64,000 nucleotides of DNA from Pseudanabaena sp. M53BS1SP1A06MG (GTDB lineage Bacteria > Cyanobacteriota > Cyanobacteriia > Pseudanabaenales > Pseudanabaenaceae). The position numbers and the translations under genes were made by a program. Of the stretch, positions 34,968 to 43,892 are shown piece by piece. Numbering within the stretch: the stretch's first letter is position 1; each line of letters starts with the position of its first letter. The stretch lies in the NCBI GenBank assembly GCA_020404105.1, contig JADBWH010000021.1, positions 1 to 64,000 of the forward strand, written 5' to 3'. The notes under the pieces were generated by a model. That model saw only the letters and a program-made list of their open reading frames with translations, was not told where the DNA came from and made no database searches.

Positions 34968-36260
34968 TTAACCTTGTACTAAGTAGTTATGAAACCTCCA
35001 CAATATGGAATCAGTGTGAACAGATTTAAAAATTACTTCCATTAGTTTTTTTGCACCCAGCTTTCCGTAACCTCGACTATGATTTAGATCAGCAACAATT
35101 CCTCGAAAGAGGATTGAAACACTTAATCCTGTCCAGAGAATTTGCAAGTAGCGTATGTCTTTGCTATCGAGACCTAGTTCTCCTGACAGACAAGCGATCA
35201 CGACTATCAGCAATAACCACATATATTTTTTTTGGCTAGGGAATCTGCCAATGAGCCACAGGGCTAACACGCTTTGGCAAGCACCACTAATTAGACCATC
35301 AAGCCATAAATGTGGTGATATCAATAGACCGAGCGACTCAACACTAAATAAGATTGCTGTGATTGCTGTTGATGATTGCACTTTTTGTAAATGGCGCTGT
35401 GTAACAGCATCTTGAATTTCTAATAATCCACGCAACGCATTGACGGCTAGTAGTGCTTTTCCTTCCGTATTCAGTAATGAGAGAATTCTGGATTTTAAGT
35501 TGTTTACATTAGGTTGTGGCTTTTCCCAAACCTCTTGCCTTGTGTTCCCGTCACTATATTGCAATCGGACTTTCACTGGTAAAGGGTCAGCCACTGTATA
35601 GACGATCTCTTGTGGTGAAATGAGCTTACGCATTTCCTCATTTTGTAAAGCTTGATAAATCGCATGGCGATCGCACTCAGGATAAAGATCAGCTTTATTA
35701 AAAACCAATAAAATTGGCTTATAGAAATTTTGCAGTTGGGCGATCGCCTCCTGCTCCAACCGCGTCATATCTCCAGCAATTACAAATAAAATCAAGTCCG
35801 CCCGCTTAGCTGCTTCAAGGGCATTAGCTCCACCAATTTCTCCACCAACTTCATCTAGCCCTTGCGTATCTATAAGTTGCAATTCTAGTTTATGATGCGT
35901 CTCTCCATCTGTGGGACTATCCATTGGTATCTTCCATTCATAAATGCTAGTTCCCTTAGTAACTCCATGAATTGCTCCCGTCTCCCCTAGCTTTTGCCCA
36001 AATAGAGCATTCAAAAGAGAAGTCTTACCCTTGGATACCATACCAAAAACGGCGATCGAGATTGAGAATTTATCTAGCTTCTCTTGCAAAAAGGCGATTT
36101 CCTCTATTTCTCGACTGCTTAGCTCTGATCGAAATAAATCATGATATTTGACTAGCAGTTCGTAGGCAAGGTCTGTGTAGATAGGCTTATTTGTCTTAGT
36201 TTTTTGGAGGAACAATGCAATTAATGTCAATACAATATAAATATTATAGGACTTACGCAT
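34968..36260 (-). CDS. Era/YcjX-type membrane GTPase
   Basis: About 430 residues. The GTPase core shows G1 G-M-V-S-K-G-K-T-S, G3 D-T-Q-G and G4 N-K-A-D; at least two hydrophobic segments (around residues 300-375) follow, and an N-terminal helix precedes the core, so it is membrane-bound. The ATG at 36260 lies inside a MITE end, so residues M-R-K-S are encoded by the MITE; the upstream in-frame extension to 36296 is also MITE sequence and is less likely. The family is common in cyanobacteria; its role is unclear. Confidence 0.8.
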   Translation of the reverse strand: MRKSYNIYIVLTLIALFLQKTKTNKPIYTDLAYELLVKYHDLFRSELSSREIEEIAFLQEKLDKFSISIAVFGMVSKGKTSLLNALFGQKLGETGAIHGVTKGTSIYEWKIPMDSPTDGETHHKLELQLIDTQGLDEVGGEIGGANALEAAKRADLILFVIAGDMTRLEQEAIAQLQNFYKPILLVFNKADLYPECDRHAIYQALQNEEMRKLISPQEIVYTVADPLPVKVRLQYSDGNTRQEVWEKPQPNVNNLKSRILSLLNTEGKALLAVNALRGLLEIQDAVTQRHLQKVQSSTAITAILFSVESLGLLISPHLWLDGLISGACQSVLALWLIGRFPSQKKYMWLLLIVVIACLSGELGLDSKDIRYLQILWTGLSVSILFRGIVADLNHSRGYGKLGAKKLMEVIFKSVHTDSILWRFHNYLVQG

Positions 36261-36338
36261 TGGGTAGATGTGGTGCGAGCTTCGCCCGCACCACATCTAC
36301 CCAATGCGTAATAAATTCGTTCGGTTTGCGTAAGTCCT
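36248..36338. repeat. MITE family 2-type element with GGACTTACGCA ends
   Basis: AGGACTTACGCA and TGCGTAAGTCCT form the ends. Most of the left part is a long hairpin, ACGCATTGGGTAGATGTGG and complement. It supplies the start codon and first codons of the GTPase gene on the minus strand. Confidence 0.7.
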
Positions 36339-36483
36339 CTATTATATAAAGAGTAGTCCTAAAAACGAAATGAATTTTAAGAATGAGCTGTAGTGATTTC
36401 CTTGACAGCTAAATCTTGCAAAGGCAAATACGATGTCCAAACGATGCAAAAATAGTAGATCGATTCTACTGGAGAAAGATTAG

Positions 36484-37887
36484 GTGTCGGACAAATTTGA
36501 TTACGATTTGATCATTATTGGTGCTGGCGTTGGTGGACATGGCGCAGCTCTCCATGCCGTCGCTTGTGGTTTAAAAACAGCGATCATCGAAGATAATGTT
36601 ATGGGAGGTACTTGTGTTAATCGTGGTTGCATTCCATCCAAAGCATTACTCGCAGCTTCGGGACGGGTGCGCGAAATGCGAGCAAAGTCTCACCTCAAAG
36701 CCTTGGGGATTGATGTTGGTGAAGTAAATTTCGATCGCAGTGCGATTGCTAGTCATGCCGATAACTTAGTACTGAAATTGCGTGGTGATTTGACCAATAG
36801 CCTCAAACGATTAGGCGTAGATATTTTGGAAGGTCGTGGTCGTGTTGCAGGGGTGCAACAAGTTAGCATTGACGATAAGACTTACACCGCTAAAGATATT
36901 ATTCTCGCCACAGGTTCCGAGCCATTTGTCCCTCGCGGTATTCAAATCGATGGCAAAACAGTCTATACCAGCGATCAAGCTGTGCGGTTGGAAACATTGC
37001 CCCAATGGGTGGCGATTATCGGTAGTGGTTACATCGGGTTAGAATTTGCCGATGTTTACACAGCGCTAGGTTCAGAAGTAACGATGATCGAAGCATTAGA
37101 TGTATTGATGCCAGGATTCGATCCTGATATTGCCAAGATTGCCGAGCGTGTATTGCTTAAGCCTCGTGATATTGAAACGAGAACAGGTGTATTTGCTACC
37201 AAGATCACCGCAGGCTCTCCTGTAAAGATTGAACTTACCGATGCCAAGACAAAAAAGGTCTTGGAAGTTCTGGAAGTAGATGCTTGCTTAGTGGCGACTG
37301 GTCGAATTCCGCTTACTAAAGATATTGGTTTGGAAAGTGTTGGTATTACGCCGAATCAGCGTGGATTCATTGATGTGGATGACACTATGTCAACTTCTGT
37401 TCCCCATCTATGGGCGATTGGCGATGCTACAGGCAAGATGATGTTGGCTCACGCAGCTTCTGCACAGGGTATTGTTGTTGTGGAAAATATCTGTGGTCGC
37501 GCGACTAAGGTTGATTATCAAAGCATCCCTGCGGCAGCATTTACCCATCCCGAGGTTAGCTTTGTTGGTTTGACTGAGCCACAGGCTAAGGAAAAGGGTG
37601 CGGCAGAAGGCTTTAAGGTTGCTACGGCGAAGTCTTATTTTAAGGGCAATTCTAAAGCGATCGCTGAGGGCGAAACCGAAGGCTTAGCCAAGATCGTTTA
37701 CCGTGAAGATTCGGGCGAACTTTTGGGTGTGCATATCATTGGTATTCATGCTTCGGACTTGATTCATGAAGCATCAGCAGCAATTCGCGATCGCCAAACG
37801 GTGCAAAAGTTAGCAATGGGGGTTCATGCGCACCCCACTCTGAGCGAAGTTCTAGACGAAGCCTATAAACGTGCTGCCCATATTTAA
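36484..37887 (+). CDS. lpdA: Dihydrolipoyl dehydrogenase
   Basis: A 467-residue flavoprotein with FAD motif [10 protein letters not shown], redox-active cysteines C44 and C49 in [13 protein letters not shown], an NAD-binding [10 protein letters not shown] and the C-terminal H-A-H-P-T-L-S-E active-site pair. It is the E3 subunit of pyruvate dehydrogenase and glycine cleavage complexes. GTG at 36484 is the start. A terminator follows at 37896. Confidence 0.95.
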   Translation: MSDKFDYDLIIIGAGVGGHGAALHAVACGLKTAIIEDNVMGGTCVNRGCIPSKALLAASGRVREMRAKSHLKALGIDVGEVNFDRSAIASHADNLVLKLRGDLTNSLKRLGVDILEGRGRVAGVQQVSIDDKTYTAKDIILATGSEPFVPRGIQIDGKTVYTSDQAVRLETLPQWVAIIGSGYIGLEFADVYTALGSEVTMIEALDVLMPGFDPDIAKIAERVLLKPRDIETRTGVFATKITAGSPVKIELTDAKTKKVLEVLEVDACLVATGRIPLTKDIGLESVGITPNQRGFIDVDDTMSTSVPHLWAIGDATGKMMLAHAASAQGIVVVENICGRATKVDYQSIPAAAFTHPEVSFVGLTEPQAKEKGAAEGFKVATAKSYFKGNSKAIAEGETEGLAKIVYREDSGELLGVHIIGIHASDLIHEASAAIRDRQTVQKLAMGVHAHPTLSEVLDEAYKRAAHI

Positions 37888-37893
37888 CTAAAA

Positions 37894-37918
37894 AAAGCGC
37901 CCTTTGGGTGCTTTTTTG
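37894..37918 (+). terminator. Terminator of lpdA
   Basis: AGCGCCC-TTT-GGGTGCT (with one G-T pair) is preceded by an A run and followed by TTTTTT, a standard intrinsic terminator just after the lpdA stop. Confidence 0.8.
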
Positions 37919-38076
37919 GGTTTATTAGCGATCGCTTAATCTTTTTGAGAAAATCTAGATATCTATTGAGCACCAGTAATTCTAACTCTATGATTATTCG
38001 GAGCAAATATTGTGGAATTGATATTGATTGTTGCTATTGCCGATACACTGAAACTCTGAGAAATTAGACTTTAAAC

Positions 38077-38670
38077 ATGAATAGTTCTAGCCAACTTTTG
38101 CAACTTGCATCATGGATGTCAGGTGAATATAGCAACCGTGAACAATCTCTAGATCAACCTGTTTGGTTTGTAAATTTAGTCTGGTGGCAACGTCCCATCC
38201 CATTTAACGTTTTAGGTAGCATTGCTATCTTTGCCGAACAAGCCAATGCCTTGATCCTTGATCGACCTTATCGTCAACGTATTTTGCAATTTGTGGAAAA
38301 TGACGGCAAAATTCAAGTGAAATATTGGGGATTTAAAGATCCTGTCGCATGGACCGGGGCTGGACGGGATCGAGATCGGCTAAATCAAATCAACATTAAT
38401 GACATCGAACCCCTCGCTGGTTGTTTACTAGATATCTCATTTGTCAATGGTCGCTACAAAGCCGAAATGCCCAAAGATGCAAAATGTTGTTTTCAATATT
38501 TAAACGAATCGCGCCAAGTTGTTTTAGGTTTTGAGGTGAGCGCTGATGAATTCTGGAGTGGCGATCGCGGAGTTGAGCCTGAAACAGGTACAGCCATCTG
38601 GGGCGCAATCATGGACTTTTACAAATTTAAAAAAATCAATGATTTTAGTCCTGAAATTACCCATCAATAA
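38077..38670 (+). CDS. CpcT/CpeT-type phycobilin lyase
   Basis: A 197-residue protein beginning with L-A-S-W-M-S-G-E-Y-S-N-R-E-Q and containing P-Y-R-Q-R-I-L-Q-F, the family hallmarks of CpcT/CpeT lyases that attach bilin chromophores to phycobiliprotein beta subunits (Cys155-type site). The exact substrate (phycocyanin or phycoerythrin) cannot be read from sequence, and no phycobiliprotein genes are in the window. Single gene. Confidence 0.88.
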   Translation: MNSSSQLLQLASWMSGEYSNREQSLDQPVWFVNLVWWQRPIPFNVLGSIAIFAEQANALILDRPYRQRILQFVENDGKIQVKYWGFKDPVAWTGAGRDRDRLNQININDIEPLAGCLLDISFVNGRYKAEMPKDAKCCFQYLNESRQVVLGFEVSADEFWSGDRGVEPETGTAIWGAIMDFYKFKKINDFSPEITHQ

Positions 38671-38769
38671 TGTTGAGCTTTAGCAGGTATTAGCAATGAC
38701 CGTACTTACCGAATTGTGACGATTAGTGACATAATATACGGGAAAACTTAGAACAAGACTGATACTGCT

Positions 38770-39108
38770 ATGTCAGACGGAAAAGGATTTGGCTTTGGTT
38801 TAGGCAAAATGAAAGAAGCCTTCCAAAAAGCGCAGCAAATTCAAGAAGGCGCTAAAAAATTACAAGAAGAATTAGATCAACTACGTCTAACTGGCGAATC
38901 GGGTGGCGGCTTAGTCAAAGTAACTCTAAGTGGCAACCAAGAACCTCAAGGTGTAGAAATTGCTCCTGAAGCCTTGAATGAAGGTGCAGAAGTTTTATCT
39001 GACCTAGTGCTTGCAGCGCTTAAGGATGCCTATCAGCTTTCGACTGGCACTATGAAAGAAAAAATGGAAGAGCTTACTGGTGGGCTTGGCTTACCCGCAG
39101 GTTTCTAA
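38770..39108 (+). CDS. ybaB: YbaB/EbfC nucleoid-associated protein
   Basis: A 112-residue protein with [32 protein letters not shown] and a helical C-terminus, matching YbaB/EbfC, a small dimeric DNA-binding protein. The following hairpin separates it from the DUF3134 gene. Confidence 0.92.
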   Translation: MSDGKGFGFGLGKMKEAFQKAQQIQEGAKKLQEELDQLRLTGESGGGLVKVTLSGNQEPQGVEIAPEALNEGAEVLSDLVLAALKDAYQLSTGTMKEKMEELTGGLGLPAGF

Positions 39109-39117
39109 AGAATTTGA

Positions 39118-39141
39118 GAAGGGGCGCAAAGCGCCCTTCTT
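39118..39141 (+). terminator. Terminator of ybaB
   Basis: AAGGGGCGC-AAA-GCGCCCTTCTT gives a strong GC hairpin followed by a T-rich tail ten bases past the ybaB stop. Confidence 0.75.
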
Positions 39142-39174
39142 CTTGCATTGTTCCTCATTAGATATATTGAAGAT

Positions 39175-39417
39175 ATGAATAACCCAGCTTTGCGTGTTCA
39201 ACGTCGCAACCAACCAGCCGCTCTCATTCCTACCCAACAGGAAGTATCAATCCTTGACTGGCTCGAATCTACAGGTCGCCTCATTGCCAGAGAAGGCACT
39301 GAATCTAGCTTAAAATTTGATGATGAAGCTGAAGAACTCAGCGAATTGATGCTCGGTGACGATGCTAGCTACATCGATGATGATGATGATGATCTCGATG
39401 ATGATGATGTTGACTAA
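39175..39417 (+). CDS. DUF3134 family protein
   Basis: An 80-residue protein; the ATG at 39175 is chosen from the family start. L-I-P-T-Q-Q-E-V-S-I-L-D-W-L-E-S-T-G-R-L is characteristic of cyanobacterial DUF3134. The tail is a run of about 16 acidic residues (D-rich), so the protein is strongly acidic. Function unknown. Confidence 0.85.
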   Translation: MNNPALRVQRRNQPAALIPTQQEVSILDWLESTGRLIAREGTESSLKFDDEAEELSELMLGDDASYIDDDDDDLDDDDVD

Positions 39418-39452
39418 ACAGATGCCCTAGGGTATTTGTTTGCTAAAGGCTT

Positions 39453-39683
39453 ATGCCCAAGAAACAAAAATTTCCACATCTAGTTGGCTCAAAATGGACT
39501 TCCATGCAAGAAACCTTTGGTTGGAGGCATTTTGTTGTGATAAATCGCAAAAATGAGGGGGATTTAGTTTTTGCGGAGATTAAGGCTGCCTGTGATGATT
39601 CGGTTCGTTTCTGGCTCAATGCCAAGTCTTTGAAGCAGCGATCGCTATGGACTCCTGGATGGACACCCCTCAAGGAAATTTAA
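39453..39683 (+). CDS. TIGR02450-type Trp-rich protein
   Basis: A 76-residue protein with F-P-H-L-V-G-S-K-W-T-S, F-G-W-R-H-F-V-V-I-N-R-K and F-W-L-N-A-K-S-L-K, plus five tryptophans, matching the TIGR02450 family of unknown function found in cyanobacteria and some proteobacteria. It lies 35 bases after the DUF3134 stop on the same strand. Terminated by the long hairpin downstream. Confidence 0.85.
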   Translation: MPKKQKFPHLVGSKWTSMQETFGWRHFVVINRKNEGDLVFAEIKAACDDSVRFWLNAKSLKQRSLWTPGWTPLKEI

Positions 39684-39686
39684 AAA

Positions 39687-39747
39687 AAACTAGGAATAAA
39701 GTTTGTGTCACTACCTTCGGTAGTGACACAAACTTTATTCCTAGTTT
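39687..39747. terminator. Long perfect hairpin between convergent genes
   Basis: A 29-bp perfect stem, starting AAACTAGGAATAAAG and closing on a TTC loop, fills the gap between the Trp-rich protein gene and the convergent gene ending at 39746. The stem ends in the TAA stop of that gene. It acts as a terminator for both strands at least. Confidence 0.7.
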
Positions 39748-40849
39748 AAGCAGTGGCTAAAGCTTTAATTTTCATTAATTTTAAGAAGCGATCAAAATTA
39801 AAGTGTTTGCCCATCATGTCGCAAATGCTAGTAACTTTTACGCCCTCATGTAGGCGGACTTGCCCGAGGCAGCTTTCGATAATACTGACAGTACTGAGGG
39901 TGTCTTTGCTGACTGCAAGCACAGGTACACCCAGTTCCATAGCCTTGTGAGCAACATCATCACTAATATAGGGACGACCTGTGAGAATTAGACAATTAGT
40001 AGAAGTTTCTAGCGCTGCAAACTGAAGGTCAATGCGACTGCTACCTGTGATGACAGCTTTATTGTAAGACTTGCGGAAATAGCTTTGGGCGGAGTTAACA
40101 TCCATTGCCCCAATCTTTAACTCTTCGACCATCACTTTGCTTAAATCAATATTTTCAGGACAGCTAAGAATGGTTGCGCCAAGTTGATCGATGAGTTCGG
40201 AGACACTGACACTTCGTAATGTACGATTTTCAGGCATGAGAGCAAATACTGGAATGCCTTGTTCTTCAAGGTAAGGATGTAATATTTCAATCGCCGTTTC
40301 ATATTGATCGTCAGGAATGTCATTGATGACTACACCCAAGAGGCGATCGCCAAAGCGATTTTTTGCCATCAGGATATGGTCAACTACCAGCAATGAGCCA
40401 AATCGCATTACTAACATAATTGGCGCATCTAGATTATTTGCCATCTGCTCTAAGGACAGTCCAAAAATAGTTCCTTCAGCAGTATTTGCAGGAGCTTCTA
40501 AAAGGACAAGATCGCCTTCAATAATTTTTTTATATTCCTCTAGTTTGGTACTGTAATCATTGTTATCTTCACCAGATAGGCGACGCTGGAGGGCGGCGCG
40601 GTCAAGATTGAGTAGCGTGGGACGCAACAGTGACGATGGCAAATTTAGCGTTTGCTGAATAAAGTCCACATCAGCTTCGTTATGCTCTGCTGATTCGGGT
40701 AATTCTTTGGTCGTAAAAGTGCCAATTGGTTTACCGTAGCCAACTTTGTAACCCTTGGCTTGCAAATGATATGTTAAACCCAAAATAGTTGCTGATTTCC
40801 CACTACCTGCTCTGGTAGAACCAATCAACAAATGCTTAGCCTGTGGCAC
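39746..40849 (-). CDS. Phosphotransacetylase-family protein (BioD-like and DRTGG domains)
   Basis: A 367-residue protein. The N-terminal BioD/CobQ-like ATPase has the P-loop G-S-T-R-A-G-S-G-K-S-A-T (residues ~9-20); the middle and C-terminal region resembles the DRTGG domain found in the N-terminal half of long phosphate acetyltransferases. The catalytic acetyltransferase domain is absent, so it may be a regulator or a nucleotide-dependent switch. The GTG start at 40849 follows a G-rich Shine-Dalgarno-like GAGGGC. Confidence 0.8.
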   Translation of the reverse strand: MPQAKHLLIGSTRAGSGKSATILGLTYHLQAKGYKVGYGKPIGTFTTKELPESAEHNEADVDFIQQTLNLPSSLLRPTLLNLDRAALQRRLSGEDNNDYSTKLEEYKKIIEGDLVLLEAPANTAEGTIFGLSLEQMANNLDAPIMLVMRFGSLLVVDHILMAKNRFGDRLLGVVINDIPDDQYETAIEILHPYLEEQGIPVFALMPENRTLRSVSVSELIDQLGATILSCPENIDLSKVMVEELKIGAMDVNSAQSYFRKSYNKAVITGSSRIDLQFAALETSTNCLILTGRPYISDDVAHKAMELGVPVLAVSKDTLSTVSIIESCLGQVRLHEGVKVTSICDMMGKHFNFDRFLKLMKIKALATA

Positions 40850-40991
40850 GTCTTGCCCTCTAAAAAATGATTACAAACTTTACAAGATTGTATTAAAGCT
40901 TACATCCTGTTTGGTTATTGTAACTGATGGACTGTAAATGATTCTTTTTGTTCATTGCTAATTGTGCATATAAACTATGCAATTTAAGTGA

Positions 40992-41870
40992 TTACCTCCA
41001 AATTGCATCACATACGCGACATGCATCAGCGATTTCTTGGGGATCATGAACGCGCAAAATATCAGCACCACCCGCAATACAGGCTGTACAGGCCGCGATT
41101 GTCCCATAGAGGCGATCGCTAGGCTCAGGGCGATCGCACAGTTTACCAATAAAGGTTTTGCGTGATACCCCTAACAAAAGTGGCGCTTTAATCGTCTTAA
41201 AAGCACTTAAATTTCTGATCAGTTCCAAATTATGTTCTAGAGTTTTCCCAAAGCCAATCCCTGGATCGATTGCTATGAGATGCGGAGAAATGCCCCAAGC
41301 CTTCGCTACAGAAATTGCATCAATGAGAAATTGCTTAACATCCTGCACTACATCGCGATAATGGGGATTGGCTTGCATAGTGCGTGGTTCCCCTTGCATA
41401 TGCATCAAAAAAATTGGTACTTGCAGCTTGCCCACTAAAGGCAGCATATCGAGATCAAATCTGCCTGCGGAGACATCATTAAGCATATCTGCGCCTGCGG
41501 CGATCGCTGAACTTGCCACACTCGCCTTGACAGTATCTACAGAGATTGGCAAATTCGGGTATTCGGCACGGATCGCTTCGATGATCGGCAAAATGCGATC
41601 GCATTCTTCGGCAGCACTCACGGGCTGAGCATTCGGTCTGGTCGATTCACCACCAATATCAAGGATGTCGATATAGGGCAACATTTGCGTCACCTGTTTT
41701 AGCGCTGCATCCCTTGAGTTAAATTGACCGCCATCGCTAAAGCTATCGGGCGTAACATTCAAAATGCCCATAATGTAAGTGCGTTCACCCCAAATAAATT
41801 GGCGATCGCGAATTACCCAAGGTTTAGCAACGGGCTTAGTGATACTTGGTTCCAATTTAATAAACCTCAA
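40992..41870 (-). CDS. folP: Dihydropteroate synthase
   Basis: A 292-residue enzyme with the signatures I-M-G-I-L-N-V-T-P-D-S-F-S-D-G-G and D-I-G-G-E-S-T-R-P. It condenses p-aminobenzoate with the pterin diphosphate in folate synthesis. C-terminal G-V-S-R-K-T-F-I-G and L-R-V-H-D are present, so the active site looks complete. It lies seven bases after the bcp stop on the same strand, so the two may be co-transcribed. Confidence 0.95.
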   Translation of the reverse strand: MRFIKLEPSITKPVAKPWVIRDRQFIWGERTYIMGILNVTPDSFSDGGQFNSRDAALKQVTQMLPYIDILDIGGESTRPNAQPVSAAEECDRILPIIEAIRAEYPNLPISVDTVKASVASSAIAAGADMLNDVSAGRFDLDMLPLVGKLQVPIFLMHMQGEPRTMQANPHYRDVVQDVKQFLIDAISVAKAWGISPHLIAIDPGIGFGKTLEHNLELIRNLSAFKTIKAPLLLGVSRKTFIGKLCDRPEPSDRLYGTIAACTACIAGGADILRVHDPQEIADACRVCDAIWR

Positions 41871-41877
41871 ACATCCT

Positions 41878-42333
41878 TTAGATATCTGCTAAAACTTGGG
41901 CAGGATGTAACTCCGCTTTAACGCCAAGATAAATTTTTTCAATATTACCCTCAGCATCAATCACAAAGGTATTACGGAAGACACCCACATATTCTTTACC
42001 CATAAATTTCTTGAGTCCATAGCTCTCATAGGCTGTGGCAACTTGACCATCAGCATCAGTGAGTAATGGAAAGGGTAGATCAAATTTTTGCGTGAATTTT
42101 TGGTGGGACTTGGCATCATCGGTGCTGACCCCAAAAATCAAAGTATTTTTCGTTTGGAATTGGGCGTAGTGATCGCGAAAACCGCAGGCTTCCTTGGTGC
42201 ATCCGGGGGTATTGTCGCGAGGATAGAAATACAAAACAACGCGGCTACCTTTGAGACTAGAAAGAGTCACGATGTTGCCGTTCGTATCTGGCAAGCTAAA
42301 TTCTGGAGCGCGATCGCCAACCTTTAAAGCCAT
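41878..42333 (-). CDS. bcp: Thiol peroxidase of the Bcp/PrxQ type
   Basis: A 151-residue peroxiredoxin. P-G-C-T-K-E-A-C has peroxidatic C45 and resolving C50 five residues later, the arrangement of Bcp/PrxQ enzymes that reduce peroxides with thioredoxin. It is seven bases upstream of folP on the same strand. Confidence 0.93.
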   Translation of the reverse strand: MALKVGDRAPEFSLPDTNGNIVTLSSLKGSRVVLYFYPRDNTPGCTKEACGFRDHYAQFQTKNTLIFGVSTDDAKSHQKFTQKFDLPFPLLTDADGQVATAYESYGLKKFMGKEYVGVFRNTFVIDAEGNIEKIYLGVKAELHPAQVLADI

Positions 42334-42418
42334 AAATTTTCCTTACAAATAATCTTTACAATCGTTTACTCAAAGCATAGCGCGCTGTCCTGAAAAACAT
42401 GAGGTAAGGCTCCTATTT

Positions 42419-43762
42419 TTAATCTTCAATGCCCATTGCTAATCTTGTATAAACTGTTGCTAGAGCACTCGCATCGCCCACATTACCAGGGAACAAAACC
42501 ACGGGTAAATCAGGGAAACGGGGATGATCGGGAGGAGTCCGTACTACGGAGCAACCTGCCAAAATTTGTCCTAATAGCCTTGCCGTGGGCAGATTTAAGC
42601 CTGTACTCAGAACATCGTTAGAAGTAATGCCACCTTTGCTAATCAAAAAGCCAATATCAGTGGGTAGTCCCTGCACGATCGCCATTAGTAATGCTGATAC
42701 GGATTGACCAAAAGCAAGGCGAGTGGAGGTATCCGCAAATTCTAATTCTTTCCGACTGGTAAACACGACGGCAGTTTTCCCTGCAGCATGAGCCTTTGCA
42801 ACTTGGGCTAGGGCTTCCTGTTGGAGAGTTGCTGATTGTGCCTCCGTATCACTCAATAACCGTGCCACCTCAATTTCAACGGGAACTGTATTGGGAGCCT
42901 TGAGTAAGTTCTCCAACTGCTCAGTGGTTTTTTTGACATGGGAGCCAACGATCGCGACACCAGCTTTGTGCGATCGCATATATTTGGACATTTCTTCCGC
43001 AGGAATGGGTTGTGGTGGTAGCTTAGCAAGGGCAGTCAGTAAGCTCGCTGCACTGCGGAAGAGAAAGTGTTTGCCAGTAGCGGCGATCGCTAAAACATCA
43101 GAGGCAAATTGATTGAGGTCAGCTTGATTTTCGGCATCAACTACCCCACATTGATTGTTATGGAGTCTCACTAAGCGATGCCGAATCCCTGAGCGAATAT
43201 CCCCTAATAAGAACCGTTCGACCTGATCCGCAGGAATCCGCCCCTGAGTTTTTTCTTCGACATAATCGGGTAAGTAGCTATGCTTGTAGCCAAACACTGA
43301 ATCTTTGGCAAATTCAGTCTCATGCACTGGCGTAGGCACACCATTAACTACTAAATAATGCACACTTGATTTTGTAAAGCGCCCACCTTCAAAAAATGCT
43401 GGCACGAGGAAATGTGCGTCAAAGTTTCCCAACTCCTCAGCGATCGCATCAGTTTCAACTGGATAATGTCCCCGCAAAGTCGAATCCGAACGACTAACGA
43501 TCAAAAATTCATGGATGCCTTCTGCTTCCAGAGCAGGTTTGAGATTGCGACAAACTTCGCGGGTGACTTTGGTGGCATCTTCGGGAGTTAGTGATCGCGT
43601 GTTGGTCAACACAAACATAATCGGCGATTCATCGGCTAGCCCAATCCTTAGAGTTTCCACATCCCATTTCGTGAGCAGTAGGCAGCTATGCACAGTTTGT
43701 GAGCCAGTCGGATCATCATCAAGAACAATAATTTTCGGCTTTTGGGAAGAATTAGCTGCCAT
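42419..43762 (-). CDS. Four-carbon acid sugar kinase family protein (DUF1537-type)
   Basis: A 447-residue protein. The N-terminal D-D-D-P-T-G-S-Q-T-V, S-R-S-D-S-T-L-R-G-H and the C-terminal L-I-S-K-G-G-I-T-S-N-D are the conserved sites of the OtnK/DtnK kinases, which phosphorylate four-carbon sugar acids such as erythronate or threonate. No pathway partner (isomerase or dehydrogenase) adjoins, so the substrate stays open. Confidence 0.87.
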   Translation of the reverse strand: MAANSSQKPKIIVLDDDPTGSQTVHSCLLLTKWDVETLRIGLADESPIMFVLTNTRSLTPEDATKVTREVCRNLKPALEAEGIHEFLIVSRSDSTLRGHYPVETDAIAEELGNFDAHFLVPAFFEGGRFTKSSVHYLVVNGVPTPVHETEFAKDSVFGYKHSYLPDYVEEKTQGRIPADQVERFLLGDIRSGIRHRLVRLHNNQCGVVDAENQADLNQFASDVLAIAATGKHFLFRSAASLLTALAKLPPQPIPAEEMSKYMRSHKAGVAIVGSHVKKTTEQLENLLKAPNTVPVEIEVARLLSDTEAQSATLQQEALAQVAKAHAAGKTAVVFTSRKELEFADTSTRLAFGQSVSALLMAIVQGLPTDIGFLISKGGITSNDVLSTGLNLPTARLLGQILAGCSVVRTPPDHPRFPDLPVVLFPGNVGDASALATVYTRLAMGIED

Positions 43763-43892
43763 TATGTTTCATCTAAATGTTTGCTTCTCAGTCTACTAAA
43801 AAAGCGCTCATTCCGATGATGATTACGCTCTCTTATCAATGGGAATATTCTCAATGAGGTTCATTTAACAGCTCTTTGAGCCGTTTTTCTAG

